Source: Pseudoalteromonas luteoviolacea H33-S (lineage in GTDB: Bacteria; Pseudomonadota; Gammaproteobacteria; Enterobacterales; Alteromonadaceae). Taken from it: a DNA stretch of 61,529 bases. Below are positions 33,548-47,475 of the stretch, piece after piece. Numbering within the stretch: position 1 is the first letter of the stretch; every line of letters begins with the position of its first letter. The stretch is taken from positions 1-61,529 of the forward strand of contig NZ_AUXY01000062.1 in NCBI RefSeq assembly GCF_001625695.1, written 5' to 3'. The notes beneath the pieces were generated by a model that saw nothing but the letters and a program-made list of their open reading frames with translations, was not told the DNA's origin and did no database searches. The position numbers were made by a program, and so were the translations under genes.

Positions 33548-34447
33548 ATGCAAAAATATGATATCAAAACCTTTCAAGGGTTGATCCTGGCTTTACAGGA
33601 CTATTGGGCACAGCAAGGCTGTGTAATTGCACAACCACTAGATATGGAAGTTGGTGCGGGCACATTCCACCCGATGACTTTCCTGAAATCAATTGGTCCA
33701 GAACCAATGTCGAGCGCGTATGTTCAGCCGTGTCGTAGACCAACCGATGGTCGCTATGGCGAAAACCCGAACCGTTTACAACACTATTATCAATTCCAAG
33801 TTGTACTCAAGCCATCACCCGATAATATTCAAGAGTTATACCTTGGCTCATTAGAAGCTCTGGGTATAGACACATTAACGCACGAAGTTCGTTTTGTTGA
33901 AGATAACTGGGAATCACCTACATTAGGTGCTTGGGGTCTAGGTTGGGAAGTATGGCTAAACGGTATGGAAGTAACCCAGTTCACTTACTTCCAGCAAGTC
34001 GGTGGTATTGAGTGCTCTCCGGTAACGGGTGAGATCACTTATGGTTTAGAGCGTTTAGCCATGTATATACAAGGTGTGGATAGCATCTATGACCTAGTAT
34101 GGACAGATGGCCCTATGGGTCGTGTGACTTATGGCGACGTATTCATGCAAAATGAAATCGAGCAATCGACTTACAACTTTGAGCATGCTGACGTCGATGC
34201 GTTATTTAACCAGTTCGATCAGTGCGAAAAAGAAAGCCAAAAGTTAATCGAAGCGGGCTTACCATTACCAGCTTATGAGCAAGTAATGAAAGCATCTCAT
34301 GCATTCAATTTATTAGATGCGCGTCACGCAATTTCTGTGACAGAGCGTCAGCGTTATATCTTGCGTGTAAGAGCATTATCAAAAGCGTGTGCACAAGCTT
34401 ATTTTGAAGCGCGTGAAGCACTTGGATTCCCGCTTTGTAAGGACTGA
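33548..34447 (+). CDS. glyQ: Glycyl-tRNA synthetase alpha subunit
   Basis: 299 residues, standard. Class II catalytic domain: [39 protein letters not shown] at the start, [28 protein letters not shown] motif 2 region, and [25 protein letters not shown] motif 3. With GlyS it charges tRNA-Gly. glyS begins three bases after its stop. Confidence 0.98.
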   Translation: MQKYDIKTFQGLILALQDYWAQQGCVIAQPLDMEVGAGTFHPMTFLKSIGPEPMSSAYVQPCRRPTDGRYGENPNRLQHYYQFQVVLKPSPDNIQELYLGSLEALGIDTLTHEVRFVEDNWESPTLGAWGLGWEVWLNGMEVTQFTYFQQVGGIECSPVTGEITYGLERLAMYIQGVDSIYDLVWTDGPMGRVTYGDVFMQNEIEQSTYNFEHADVDALFNQFDQCEKESQKLIEAGLPLPAYEQVMKASHAFNLLDARHAISVTERQRYILRVRALSKACAQAYFEAREALGFPLCKD

Positions 34448-34449
34448 TC

Positions 34450-36519
34450 ATGACAACTGAAAATTTATTAGTAGAAATTGGTACTGAAGAATTACCACCA
34501 AAAGCACTGCGCAAGTTAGCTGAAGCATTTGCTCAAAACACTGCGGCGGAATTAGAAGCGCTAGAGCTTGCCCATCAAGGTGTGAGTTGGTATGCATCGC
34601 CTCGCCGTTTAGGTATTCAGGTAAAGCAACTAGAGACTCAGCAGCAAGACAAAGTCGTTGAAAAACGTGGCCCAGCGATTAAAGCCGCATTTGATGCCGA
34701 GGGTAACCCGACAAAAGCTGCACAGGGTTGGGCACGCGGTTGTGGTATTGATGTTAGCGAAGCTGACAAGTTAGAAACTGAAAAGGGCGCTTGGTTACTT
34801 CATAAGGCGACTGTCAAAGGCCAACAGGCAACGGAACTACTGAGCGATGTCATTGCAAAAGCCTTAGCAAAATTACCGATCCCTAAGCCAATGCGTTGGG
34901 GGGCGAATAAAACACAATTTATCCGCCCTGTGCACACGGTTGCAGCACTGCTAGGAAATGAGATCATTAAAGGTGAAGTACTGGGCAAACAGATCAGTAA
35001 TGAACTGCAAGGTCACCGTTTCCATCACCCGGCACGCACGACTTTAGCGCATGCTGATGAAATTTTTGATACCTTAAAGAAGGCATATGTCATTGCTGAT
35101 TATGATGTGCGTAAAGCACAGATCCGTGCGCAGATTGAAGCGGAAGCTGCAAAACTGGGTGCGGTTGTTGCAATGGATGAAGACTTACTTGAAGAAGTAA
35201 CGTCGTTAGTTGAATGGCCGGTAACCTTGACCGCATCATTTGATGAAGCGTTCTTGTCTGTACCAGATGAAGCCCTCATCTATACGATGAAAGATGACCA
35301 GAAGTACTTTCCGTTATTGAATGACAAAGGCGAACTGATCAACAAGTTCTTATTTGTATCAAACATTGAAAGCAAAGATCCAAGTGTGGTTATCTCAGGT
35401 AATGAAAAAGTGGTTCGTCCACGTTTAGCAGATGCACAGTTCTTCTTTGAAACAGATAAGAAGAAAACTCTGGAGAGTCGTTTAGAGTCGCTTGGCAGCG
35501 TTTTATTCCAAAAACAGCTGGGCACACTGAAAGACAAATCTGAGCGTATTGCTGCATTGGCAGGGTATATCGCTGAGCAACTTGGTGCGGATAAAGCATT
35601 GGCAGAGCGCGCTGGCCTTCTGAGTAAAACAGACTTAATGACTGAAATGGTCATGGAGTTTACAGATGTTCAGGGTGTCATGGGTATGCATTATGCGCGC
35701 ATTGACGGTGAAGCAGAAGAAGTAGCAGTTGCACAAAACGAGCAATATATGCCGCGTTTTGCAGGTGATGCATTACCGTCAAACCCAATTAGTTTTGCAG
35801 TAGCATTGGCTGATAAGTTTGACACGCTAGTGGGTATTTTTGGTATTGGCCAAATTCCAAAAGGCGATAAAGACCCATTTGCATTGCGTCGTGCTGCTAT
35901 TGGTGCATTACGTATCATGGTTGAGAAAGAGCTTCAGTTAGACATTTTAGACATTGTTGCTAAGGCACAAACCCTGTTTGGCGACAAGCTAACAAATGAC
36001 AAAGTTGCAGATGATGTCTTTGAGTTTATGCTAGGTCGTTTCCGCGCTTGGTATCAAGATGAAGGGATTAGTGTTGATGTGATCCAAGCTGTATTGGCAC
36101 GTCGTCCAGCACAACCTGTTGATTTCGATCGTCGTGTGAAAGCAGTTAGCCACTTCCGTACATTGGATGAAGCTGAAGCACTCGCTGCTGCTAACAAGCG
36201 TGTGAACAACATATTGGCGAAGAATAATGTAACCAGCGATGCAGCAGTGTCGACTGAGTTATTGATTGAAGATGCCGAGAAACAACTGGCAGAGCAAGTT
36301 GCGGTATTGACTGAAGAGCTTGCACCTGTATATGCACAAGGCGACTATCAACAAGCGTTGACGCGTTTGGCAAGCCTACGTGAAGCGGTTGATAATTTTT
36401 TCGACAATGTGATGGTTATGGCAGATGATGAAGCGGTTAAGAATAACCGTCTGGCATTATTGAGCCAGCTCAGTCGCTTATTCTTAAATACAGCGGATAT
36501 CTCAGTTTTACAAAACTAA
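34450..36519 (+). CDS. glyS: Glycyl-tRNA synthetase beta subunit
   Basis: 689 residues, full length. [22 protein letters not shown] is the family start; the central HD-like part and the C-terminal anticodon-binding domain ([22 protein letters not shown]) are present. It binds tRNA and is needed for activity of the alpha2-beta2 enzyme. Followed by an intrinsic terminator. Confidence 0.98.
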   Translation: MTTENLLVEIGTEELPPKALRKLAEAFAQNTAAELEALELAHQGVSWYASPRRLGIQVKQLETQQQDKVVEKRGPAIKAAFDAEGNPTKAAQGWARGCGIDVSEADKLETEKGAWLLHKATVKGQQATELLSDVIAKALAKLPIPKPMRWGANKTQFIRPVHTVAALLGNEIIKGEVLGKQISNELQGHRFHHPARTTLAHADEIFDTLKKAYVIADYDVRKAQIRAQIEAEAAKLGAVVAMDEDLLEEVTSLVEWPVTLTASFDEAFLSVPDEALIYTMKDDQKYFPLLNDKGELINKFLFVSNIESKDPSVVISGNEKVVRPRLADAQFFFETDKKKTLESRLESLGSVLFQKQLGTLKDKSERIAALAGYIAEQLGADKALAERAGLLSKTDLMTEMVMEFTDVQGVMGMHYARIDGEAEEVAVAQNEQYMPRFAGDALPSNPISFAVALADKFDTLVGIFGIGQIPKGDKDPFALRRAAIGALRIMVEKELQLDILDIVAKAQTLFGDKLTNDKVADDVFEFMLGRFRAWYQDEGISVDVIQAVLARRPAQPVDFDRRVKAVSHFRTLDEAEALAAANKRVNNILAKNNVTSDAAVSTELLIEDAEKQLAEQVAVLTEELAPVYAQGDYQQALTRLASLREAVDNFFDNVMVMADDEAVKNNRLALLSQLSRLFLNTADISVLQN

Positions 36520-36536
36520 GATAAAAATAATCTGTG

Positions 36537-36562
36537 AAGCCAGCTATGATGCTGGCTTTTTT
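36537..36562 (+). terminator. Intrinsic terminator after glyS
   Basis: AAGCCAGC, loop TATGAT, GCTGGCTT and a T-rich tail. Any start of the next gene upstream of this hairpin would be inside it, which supports the later GTG start of the lipoprotein gene. Confidence 0.9.
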
Positions 36563-36584
36563 ATTGACAAAAAAGGTGAGACAA

Positions 36585-37037
36585 GTGCAAAACAAAATCG
36601 CGTTATCCATCTTAATATTATTAGGGCTTGCTGGCTGTGCCTCTCCACAAGTGGGAGAGATAACGAGTAATGATGTGAGCCAAGCGGAAGCAAAAGTCAT
36701 TGATCGAGCTTTGTATCTGCGCGGTGATTTTAGCTTATGGGATGCTGAAGATATATACCAGCTTAAGCCGAAAGGGAATGGCACATATACGGTGCGCGCT
36801 CGATTTATGAGCCCTGGCAAAGTATATGAATTTAAAATCGCGGATGAAGCATGGAGCCAAGGATATAACTGTGGTTATCGCTACCAAAGTTTAGTAACAA
36901 TTGGACAACCGCAGCCGGCCGATTGCAATACTATTTATAATTACTTTAGTTTTGCGCCAGATAAAAAAGGGTGGTATCGCATTACTCTAGATTATAGAGC
37001 GCCGCATAAGCCTGTCGTTTTAATTCAAAGAGATTAA
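36585..37037 (+). CDS. Lipoprotein with a pullulanase X25-like beta-sandwich domain
   Basis: 150 residues from a GTG with AGGTGAG upstream. The signal peptide ends in a clear lipobox (ILLGLAGC), so the mature protein is lipid-anchored. The rest has the pattern of the small X25/CBM-like domains found beside starch-degrading enzymes: LYLRGDFSLWDAEDIYQL, GNGTYTVRARFMSPGKVYEFKIADEAWS, then GYNCGY and a second Cys (ADCN), and WYRITLDYRAPHKPVVLI. Function unknown; carbohydrate binding is an inference from fold similarity. It stands alone between two terminator-flanked units. Confidence 0.72.
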   Translation: MQNKIALSILILLGLAGCASPQVGEITSNDVSQAEAKVIDRALYLRGDFSLWDAEDIYQLKPKGNGTYTVRARFMSPGKVYEFKIADEAWSQGYNCGYRYQSLVTIGQPQPADCNTIYNYFSFAPDKKGWYRITLDYRAPHKPVVLIQRD

Positions 37038-37110
37038 AAAATAATACAGCGTTGCTATACAAAAGGTCGAGCGCGTAATGCAAAAGTTTAAGGCCATTTG
37101 TAGGTGTGAA

Positions 37111-37168
37111 TTGCAGTGCAACTGCAAGTTAAACGGCAAGTTAAACGGCAAGTTTTAGTACTTGCCGT
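37111..37168. repeat. Palindrome, tandem 12-mers and hairpin downstream of the short leader-peptide gene
   Basis: TTGCAGT-GCA-ACTGCAA (37111-37127) is a perfect inverted repeat. It runs into two exact GCAAGTTAAACG 12-mers (37124-37135, 37136-37147) plus a partial third. CTTGCCGT (37161-37168) can pair with ACGGCAAG at either 37145-37152 or 37133-37140. On the minus strand this is the 3' end of the 47-residue peptide transcript, so it may act as terminator or structured tail; the T-tract is poor. Confidence 0.6.
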
Positions 37169-37185
37169 GTTGTTAACATTTACTA

Positions 37186-37329
37186 TTACTCAGGTTTGCA
37201 AGGGTAATCGCGAGACGCACAAACGTTAAGACTGGCTATACCGCCGCCAGCTACTGCATTCGTTTGGGCTGGTTTGATAGCTTGAAGGTCTAGGTTTTTA
37301 ATTTTTTTTGTTTTTAGCTGTAATTTCAT
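37186..37329 (-). CDS. Putative RiPP-type precursor peptide, 47 residues, GGG leader and Ser/Cys core
   Basis: I found this short gene by reading the minus strand of an apparently empty interval. Leader: MKLQLKTKKIKNL at the start, GGG at residues 28-30. Core (17 residues): IASLNVCASRDYPCKPE, with Ser33/Cys37 and Ser39/Cys44. AAGGAAA lies at good spacing before the ATG. The leader resembles class I lanthipeptide-type leaders and has the same length and GGG position as the peptide at 925-1131, with 12 identical residues. A Ser/Cys core would permit two lanthionine rings or one disulfide. No lanthipeptide synthetase or peptidase-transporter is encoded in the window, so maturation genes must be elsewhere, if they exist. 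Confidence 0.78.
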   Translation of the reverse strand: MKLQLKTKKIKNLDLQAIKPAQTNAVAGGGIASLNVCASRDYPCKPE

Positions 37330-37376
37330 ATCTTTTTCCTTTTACTTTGTTGTTTACCTATTTTTTAAACTACCGC

Positions 37377-37394
37377 ATTATTTTATAAAATAAT
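37377..37394. promoter_or_regulatory. 18-bp AT palindrome upstream of the 47-residue peptide gene
   Basis: ATTATTTTATAAAATAAT is a perfect palindrome about 50 bases before the start codon, containing TTTATAAA, so it may overlap a -10 element or an operator. A second near-palindrome (GTGTGAGCTTACAC, 37409-37422) lies 15 bases further upstream. Proposed promoter/operator region only. Confidence 0.4.
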
Positions 37395-37556
37395 TCATTG
37401 AATGCTCGGTGTGAGCTTACACATTTATGCACTACTGTGTGGGTAAACCTTTAAGTTTAATTAGAGTAGATGTGCAATCGTGCTATGAGATATGGAGCAC
37501 CGAGAATACTATTTATGTAAAAGGTGACTTGTGGCAGAGGTTATCTCTGACTGATT

Positions 37557-37580
37557 AAAAAGGGCTTATTGGCCCTTTTT
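37557..37580 (-). terminator. Intrinsic terminator overlapping the end of tusA
   Basis: AAAAAGGGC and GCCCTTTTT pair around a six-base loop that contains the tusA stop codon. On the minus strand the stem starts within the last tusA codons (K-K-G-Q) and is followed by T residues. It can also serve the plus strand. Confidence 0.8.
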
Positions 37581-37805
37581 AATCAAATACTGATAGGGTG
37601 CTTGCGCAGTTTCTTGAGCAACTAATGTGTGATCCATAAACTCACAAAAGTTCGGTATATCTCGGGTGGTCGATGGGTCATCAGCCACGATTAATAATGT
37701 TTCACCATGATTCATTTTTCGCACCATGCCACGGATCATCATAACCGGTTCAGGGCAACGCAGCCCAACGGCATCTAATGTATGGTCAGCATTATCAAAA
37801 CTCAT
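37566..37805 (-). CDS. tusA: Sulfur carrier protein TusA
   Basis: 79 residues from the ATG giving [20 protein letters not shown]; an upstream in-frame start would add 11 atypical residues. The [13 protein letters not shown] motif contains the active Cys (about residue 17) that relays sulfur from IscS, and the beta-alpha-beta ending ([20 protein letters not shown]) is standard. TusA feeds the TusBCD-E relay for 2-thiouridine in tRNA. Stands alone upstream of the fad genes. Confidence 0.94.
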   Translation of the reverse strand: MSFDNADHTLDAVGLRCPEPVMMIRGMVRKMNHGETLLIVADDPSTTRDIPNFCEFMDHTLVAQETAQAPYQYLIKKGQ

Positions 37806-37914
37806 AAAATTGCACTTAGCTTTTATTAAAAAAGACATTTTAACTTGGCATGTATGAAGATTTAAAGAGGGCTGAGGTAATTTGTTACAATATCCTGAAA
37901 TTCAAAGAGGCGAT

Positions 37915-37947
37915 AAAAAAGGCAAAGACACACATTGTGACTTTGCC
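37915..37947 (-). terminator. Intrinsic terminator of the fadBA operon
   Basis: GGCAAAG and CTTTGCC flank an inner CACA-CAT-TGTG, giving a long near-perfect hairpin, followed on the minus strand by six T residues. Lies about 40 bases past the fadA stop. Confidence 0.9.
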
Positions 37948-37986
37948 TTGGTTACCAAGTTGAAATTGGTGATGACAACAAGCGTG

Positions 37987-41317
<3,331 letters not shown>

Positions 41318-41661
41318 ACTTGTTCTCCGTGACACTGGTACGATGAGTTGTCATTTCATTCAGTGTGGCGCCTTTAAATGAAAATTGCAATGAAAAATTT
41401 ACCGCAGATTTACTGTAAAGCATAAATTGGAATGTTAAGGTGGCTAAGTGCATAGATTGGACTAAGGTGTTTTAAGGTTTACGCATTCAGTTTATTTAAA
41501 CCTTCAATCATGCATAACTTGATTATGAGTAGGGCATAGGTGCTACTCAAGACTGCGTGACGCAGTTTAATTAAGGAAGTACTCAGCTTTTGTCTTTAAA
41601 CACGGTTTTTAAATTAGCTGGGTCTGGATATACAACGCATTTATGTAAAGTATAGGTCGCC
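41318..41661. other. Divergent fadB / slt intergenic region
   Basis: No gene is evident. It must carry the fadB promoter and the slt promoter. A perfect 15-base inverted repeat (ACTGCGT-G-ACGCAGT, 41552-41566) lies about 100 bases before slt. I could not place a convincing fatty-acid regulator box. Confidence 0.6.
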
Positions 41662-43566
41662 ATGAAATTACGGATCTCTCGGTTTTTTAGTACGGGTATG
41701 TGCGCTTTTTTCACTTTGTTAAGTACCCAAGGGTATGCGCAAAAGCCCCATCAAGATTTTATACAAGCTGAGCGAATCGCTTGGTCAGGAAATTACACTA
41801 AATTTAAACACGCACTGGATGAACTTGATCATCCATTGAAGCCTTACGTCGAGATGACATTTTATAAACGTCATCCCAGATTAAAATATCAAGCAGAGAT
41901 TAGTCAGTTTTTATCTGTTTATGATCACACGCCCTTGGATTGGCCTGTGCGTAAAAGCTGGCTGAACTATTTAAAAAAGCGCGGCAAGAAAGCGTTATTT
42001 ATTGAACATTATCAGACAACAAATAATGCAGAGTTAAAATGCACATATTTGCAGTTTCAATTGGACTTAGGCGCGCCTAAAAAAGCCATTTTAGATCAAG
42101 TTGAACCTTTGTGGGTGGTGGGCAAGTCACAACCTAAAGCCTGCGATAAGTTATTTTCACAGTGGCAAAAAGCAGGTTACCGCTCACAAGCGTTAATTTG
42201 GCAACGCATTACCAAGGCCGCACAGGGCGGTCAAACCTCGCTAATTAAGTACTTAAAAACCTTGTTGCCAAGTAATGAAGCGTATCTTGCTGATTTATAT
42301 GTGGCGGTGCGCAGAAGCCCAAGCGCGTCAGCAGGGTTATATCGTTATAAACAACGCAGTCAAAAAGAAAGTGAAATCGCGGTGTATGGCGTCAGACGAC
42401 TTATTTGGCGTGACCCTAAGTTGGCGCTCAGGGCATGGGATAAACTGCAAGACATGTTTGAATTTAGCCAAGCGCAGAAAGACAGCGTTGCTTATCGCTT
42501 TGCGTTGGCTTTGGCATCAAAAGGGCATGAGCAAGCGCGTTTTTGGTTGAATAAAGTGCCTACTGAATTACAAGATGTGAAGCTCCGTCAATGGCTGATG
42601 AGTAATATGCTCAAAGAGCAAGATTGGGAGGGGATCGCAGCACTGTTCACAGGCATGGATAACTTGAGCAATGGACAAACTTATTGGCTCGGTTACAGCT
42701 ACTTTAAGCGCGGAGACTCAGCCAAAGCGACATCACTGTGGCAGCCACTGGCCAGTAAGCGAGATTATTATGGTTTTCTGGCAGCTGCGCGACTGAACTT
42801 ACCACCGTCAATGAATGCGCAGTCACTGGATGTCAATGAGCAAACGTTAGCGAGTGTGTCACAAGCGCCCGGCTTTAAACGGGCAAAAGCACTGTATGAA
42901 CTGGAGCGTTTTACCCACGCTCGTAGAGAATGGAACTATTTAACGAACACATCCAGTACTGAGGAAAAGCTTGCGGCATCGATATTGGCTGCAGAATTAG
43001 ATTGGTATGACAGCACCATTTACACCCTAGCGCAGATTAAAGCATGGAACTATGTCGATTTACGCTTCCCGATGGCGTTTGACAGTTTATTTGAGCGTTA
43101 TAGTGAGCGAAATCGGGTTGATCTTGCTTGGAGCTATGCGGTGGCACGTCGTGAAAGCAGCTTTGCACCAGATGCGAGATCCTCCGCTGATGCTTATGGC
43201 TTGATGCAGATGCTGCCGAGCACAGCCCGTTACGTGGCGAAAAAGCGTGTATCTAAGAAGCAGTTGATGACACCGTCTATTAATATTCGCCTTGGGACGG
43301 ACTATTTGGAGTACTTAAAGCGTAAAACTAAGGGCAATGAGATATTAGCGACCGCTTCCTATAACGCTGGTTATCACAGAGTGAAGCGCTGGGTACCGGA
43401 TGAAGCCATGCCTGCTGAATTATGGATTGAGCTTATTCCATATCGAGAAACTCGGGACTATGTGAAAAATGTGATGGCGTATCGACAGGTCTATCATACC
43501 AAGCTTGGTCGAGATGGGAATGTCTTGGCAGGGATCTTGGATATGAGTATAGGCGGCAAACGTTAA
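41662..43566 (+). CDS. slt: Soluble lytic murein transglycosylase
   Basis: 634 residues with a signal peptide (FFSTGMCAFFTLLSTQGYAQ, cut about residue 26). A long helical superhelix (about 30-470) forms the U/L domains of Slt70-type enzymes, and the C-terminal lysozyme-like domain has the catalytic Glu in VARRESSFAPDARSSADAYGLMQMLPSTA (about residue 499), then ASYNAGYHRVKRW. It cleaves peptidoglycan glycan strands, forming anhydro-muropeptides, in the periplasm. Confidence 0.94.
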   Translation: MKLRISRFFSTGMCAFFTLLSTQGYAQKPHQDFIQAERIAWSGNYTKFKHALDELDHPLKPYVEMTFYKRHPRLKYQAEISQFLSVYDHTPLDWPVRKSWLNYLKKRGKKALFIEHYQTTNNAELKCTYLQFQLDLGAPKKAILDQVEPLWVVGKSQPKACDKLFSQWQKAGYRSQALIWQRITKAAQGGQTSLIKYLKTLLPSNEAYLADLYVAVRRSPSASAGLYRYKQRSQKESEIAVYGVRRLIWRDPKLALRAWDKLQDMFEFSQAQKDSVAYRFALALASKGHEQARFWLNKVPTELQDVKLRQWLMSNMLKEQDWEGIAALFTGMDNLSNGQTYWLGYSYFKRGDSAKATSLWQPLASKRDYYGFLAAARLNLPPSMNAQSLDVNEQTLASVSQAPGFKRAKALYELERFTHARREWNYLTNTSSTEEKLAASILAAELDWYDSTIYTLAQIKAWNYVDLRFPMAFDSLFERYSERNRVDLAWSYAVARRESSFAPDARSSADAYGLMQMLPSTARYVAKKRVSKKQLMTPSINIRLGTDYLEYLKRKTKGNEILATASYNAGYHRVKRWVPDEAMPAELWIELIPYRETRDYVKNVMAYRQVYHTKLGRDGNVLAGILDMSIGGKR

Positions 43567-43659
43567 AGCGTCGTGCTGTGACGTCATTTCAAGGAGTTGG
43601 CATGGCATCGTTTTTGAGACGGTGCTATGTTAGACTCAAACATAATTGAACAGAATTAA

Positions 43660-44994
<1,335 letters not shown>

Positions 44995-45041
44995 TATGTT
45001 GGTGTGTCGTACTGGTGTAAGTACGGCTCAGCTTGTTTAAT

Positions 45042-45066
45042 AAAAGGAGTCGAAAGGCTCCTTTTT
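45042..45066 (+). terminator. Intrinsic terminator after pepQ
   Basis: AAAAGGAG ... CTCCTTTTT hairpin with a small internal mismatch and GAAA loop, ending in T residues 16 bases before the next start codon. It may act as partial terminator, and its T-tract merges with the leader of the YigZ-type gene. Confidence 0.75.
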
Positions 45067-45081
45067 GCTAGAAAATACTTT

Positions 45082-45696
45082 ATGTCAGAATATAAAATCC
45101 CAACTGAAACCATTTCACATCACGAAGAAATCAAAAAAAGTACGTTTTTGGTGCATGTTGCGCATACCCCTACAGTGGACGATGCAAAAGCATTTATTCG
45201 CAGTATTAATGACGCATACCCAGATGCGCGTCACAATTGTTGGGCGCATGTGGCTGGGGCTCCAGGAGGCAGTCATGTTTTAGGTTTTTCTGATGATGGT
45301 GAGCCTAATGGTACGGCTGGAAAACCTATGTTGAATGTCTTAATGGGCTCTGGTATTGGTGAAATCACCGCGGTGACGACGCGTTATTTCGGGGGGATTA
45401 AGCTCGGAACAGGTGGTCTAGTTCGAGCTTATGGCGGCACTTTGAATAATGCCTTGAATGTGTTGACGACAGCAGTGAAAGTACCTGCAGCAATACTCAT
45501 TGGTGAGTCCGACTATGCGCTGCAAGGGGTCATTGAACAGCATTTAGCTAGCCAGTATCAGGTACTGAATATCCAGCATACGTTTACAGCAAATATTGGC
45601 TGGCAAATAGAGATTGATGCCCGAGAAGCCAAGCTGGCCATTCAGTCAATATTTGATCTGACCCACGGTAGTGTGACAATGAAACTACAAAAGTAA
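45082..45696 (+). CDS. YigZ/IMPACT family protein
   Basis: 204 residues from the ATG giving MSEYKIPTETISHHEEIKKSTF; an upstream frame extension lies inside the terminator and is rejected. The UPF0029 N-terminal domain carries DARHNCWAHVAGAPGG, FSDDGEPNGTAGKPMLNVL and TAVTTRYFGGIKLGTGGLVRAYGG, the family signature, followed by the DUF1949 ferredoxin-like C-terminal domain. Molecular role is not settled; homologues next to pepQ and trkH are common in enterics. Confidence 0.93.
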   Translation: MSEYKIPTETISHHEEIKKSTFLVHVAHTPTVDDAKAFIRSINDAYPDARHNCWAHVAGAPGGSHVLGFSDDGEPNGTAGKPMLNVLMGSGIGEITAVTTRYFGGIKLGTGGLVRAYGGTLNNALNVLTTAVKVPAAILIGESDYALQGVIEQHLASQYQVLNIQHTFTANIGWQIEIDAREAKLAIQSIFDLTHGSVTMKLQK

Positions 45697-45779
45697 TTGC
45701 TTTGTCGGGTTATGAGGTTTACTAACGCCCGAGTGTATTAGACAATCAAGTTTAATCATAACAACAAGCGATCTGCGTT

Positions 45780-47231
45780 ATGCAATTTCGTACCATTATA
45801 AAAATTCTTGGCCAACTCGTCGCACTGTTTAGTTTGACTATGGTGCCGCCAGCACTGGTATCTTTGATCTACAAAGATGGTGGTGGTGTGCCTTTCGTTT
45901 TGGCTTTTATCTTTAGTGTCTTAATTGGTCTGATGGCCTATTACCCAAACCGAAAAGAACGCGGTGAACTCAAAGCCCGAGAAGGCTTTTTGATTGTGGT
46001 GTTATTTTGGTTGGTACTGGGATCGTTTGCATCCGTACCTCTTATATTTCTCGATGAACCTAACCTCTCTTTTGCCGACGCGGTATTTGAAGCGTTTTCT
46101 GGATTAACAACCACAGGTGCCACGGTCTTAACCGGAATAGAGTATTTACCAAAGTCAGTACTGTTTTATCGTCAACAGCTACAGTGGCTCGGTGGCATGG
46201 GGATCATTGTACTTGCGGTCGCGGTGCTGCCTATGCTTGGCGTTGGTGGGATGCAGTTATATCGTGCAGAAACACCGGGGCCGGTGAAAGACTCGAAAAT
46301 GACGCCGCGTATTGCCGATACGGCAAAACACCTTTGGTACATTTATGTGGCTCTGACCGCAGCGTGTACATTGGCGTATAAGTTTGCTGGGATGGGCTGG
46401 TTTGATGCCATTTGTCATGCGTTTGCGACCATTGCGATAGGCGGTTTTTCTACGTATGACGCGTCGATTGGTCACTTTGATAGCCCGATGATTAACTTTA
46501 TCTGTGTGGTGTTCTTGCTTATTGCGGCGATTAATTTCTCGCTGCATTATGCGGCGGTGGCAAGTCGCAGTGTGCGAGCATATTTACGCGACCCGGAGTT
46601 TAAAGTCTTCTTGTTTATTCAACTGGCGCTGGTGGTGATCTGTTTTGCGGTATTGTCTTCAAATCAAGTTTATAGCGATGGTGATGAGACGTTAGACCAT
46701 GCTTTATTCCAAGCCGTTTCAATCAGTACGACAGCGGGCTTTGCAACCGATAGCTTTTCTGCTTGGCCACTGTTTTTGCCTATTTTACTGATTTTTTCCA
46801 GCTTTATTGGCGGTTGTGCCGGCTCTACTGGTGGTGGGATGAAGGTAGTTCGGGTGTTTTTATTGTACTTGCAGGGGATCCGAGAGTTAAATCGCTTGGT
46901 ACACCCAAGAGCCATCTATTCGATTAAATTGGGTAGAAAAGCTTTACCAGACAAGGTAGTTGAAGCGGTATGGGGGTTTTTCTCTGCCTATGCTTTGGTG
47001 TTTGTGATCATCATGATCGCGCTACTGGGCACGGGGCTTGATAATATCACGGCGTTTTCTGCAACTGCCGCTTGCCTCAATAACCTAGGTCCAGGCTTGG
47101 GAGATGTGGCGGCGCACTATGGTGATATCACCGATACCGCTAAGTGGATTTTAACGCTAGCGATGGTATTTGGCCGCTTAGAAATATTTACTTTATTAGT
47201 GTTATTTACGCCAACGTTCTGGCGAGGCTAG
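45780..47231 (+). CDS. trkH: Potassium uptake protein TrkH
   Basis: 483 residues, about ten membrane helices with four selectivity loops: TTTGATVLTG, IGGFSTYDASIG, TTAGFATD and LNNLGPGLG. It is the K+-translocating subunit that works with TrkA. Here trkA is about 1 kb away on the other strand, separated by a PilZ gene. Confidence 0.96.
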   Translation: MQFRTIIKILGQLVALFSLTMVPPALVSLIYKDGGGVPFVLAFIFSVLIGLMAYYPNRKERGELKAREGFLIVVLFWLVLGSFASVPLIFLDEPNLSFADAVFEAFSGLTTTGATVLTGIEYLPKSVLFYRQQLQWLGGMGIIVLAVAVLPMLGVGGMQLYRAETPGPVKDSKMTPRIADTAKHLWYIYVALTAACTLAYKFAGMGWFDAICHAFATIAIGGFSTYDASIGHFDSPMINFICVVFLLIAAINFSLHYAAVASRSVRAYLRDPEFKVFLFIQLALVVICFAVLSSNQVYSDGDETLDHALFQAVSISTTAGFATDSFSAWPLFLPILLIFSSFIGGCAGSTGGGMKVVRVFLLYLQGIRELNRLVHPRAIYSIKLGRKALPDKVVEAVWGFFSAYALVFVIIMIALLGTGLDNITAFSATAACLNNLGPGLGDVAAHYGDITDTAKWILTLAMVFGRLEIFTLLVLFTPTFWRG

Positions 47232-47255
47232 TTTTTCCTGAAGATTGAATTTATC

Positions 47256-47344
47256 CCAAGGCAAGGATGCCTTGGCAACGCGCTTTTGGACTGCGCTTTT
47301 TACTCCCTCCAAAAGTCTGATGATGGGCGCTTAAACCCATCATC
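47256..47344. repeat. Three consecutive hairpins downstream of trkH
   Basis: Within 90 bases there are CCAAGGC/GCCTTGG (47256-47275), CTTTTGGA/TCCAAAAG (47283-47315, 17-base loop) and GATGATGGG/CCCATCATC (47319-47344). None is followed by a good T-tract. It may be a complex terminator, mRNA-stabilising structure or an intergenic repeat unit. Confidence 0.65.
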
Positions 47345-47475
47345 AAGTGTGAAATCCCGTGTAAAAGTTAAAGTTTTTTTATATCTAGACGATAATTCAT
47401 AGTAATTATGCGATGGCGTCATATAGGGGCGTCATACAGCTAAAATAAACAATGGAAGCGTTAGAGGTATTTAGC

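Noticed and set aside
36534..36584. Upstream in-frame ATG for the lipoprotein gene
   Set aside because: It lies inside the glyS terminator and would place 17 residues before a proper signal peptide; the GTG with AGGTGAG is better.
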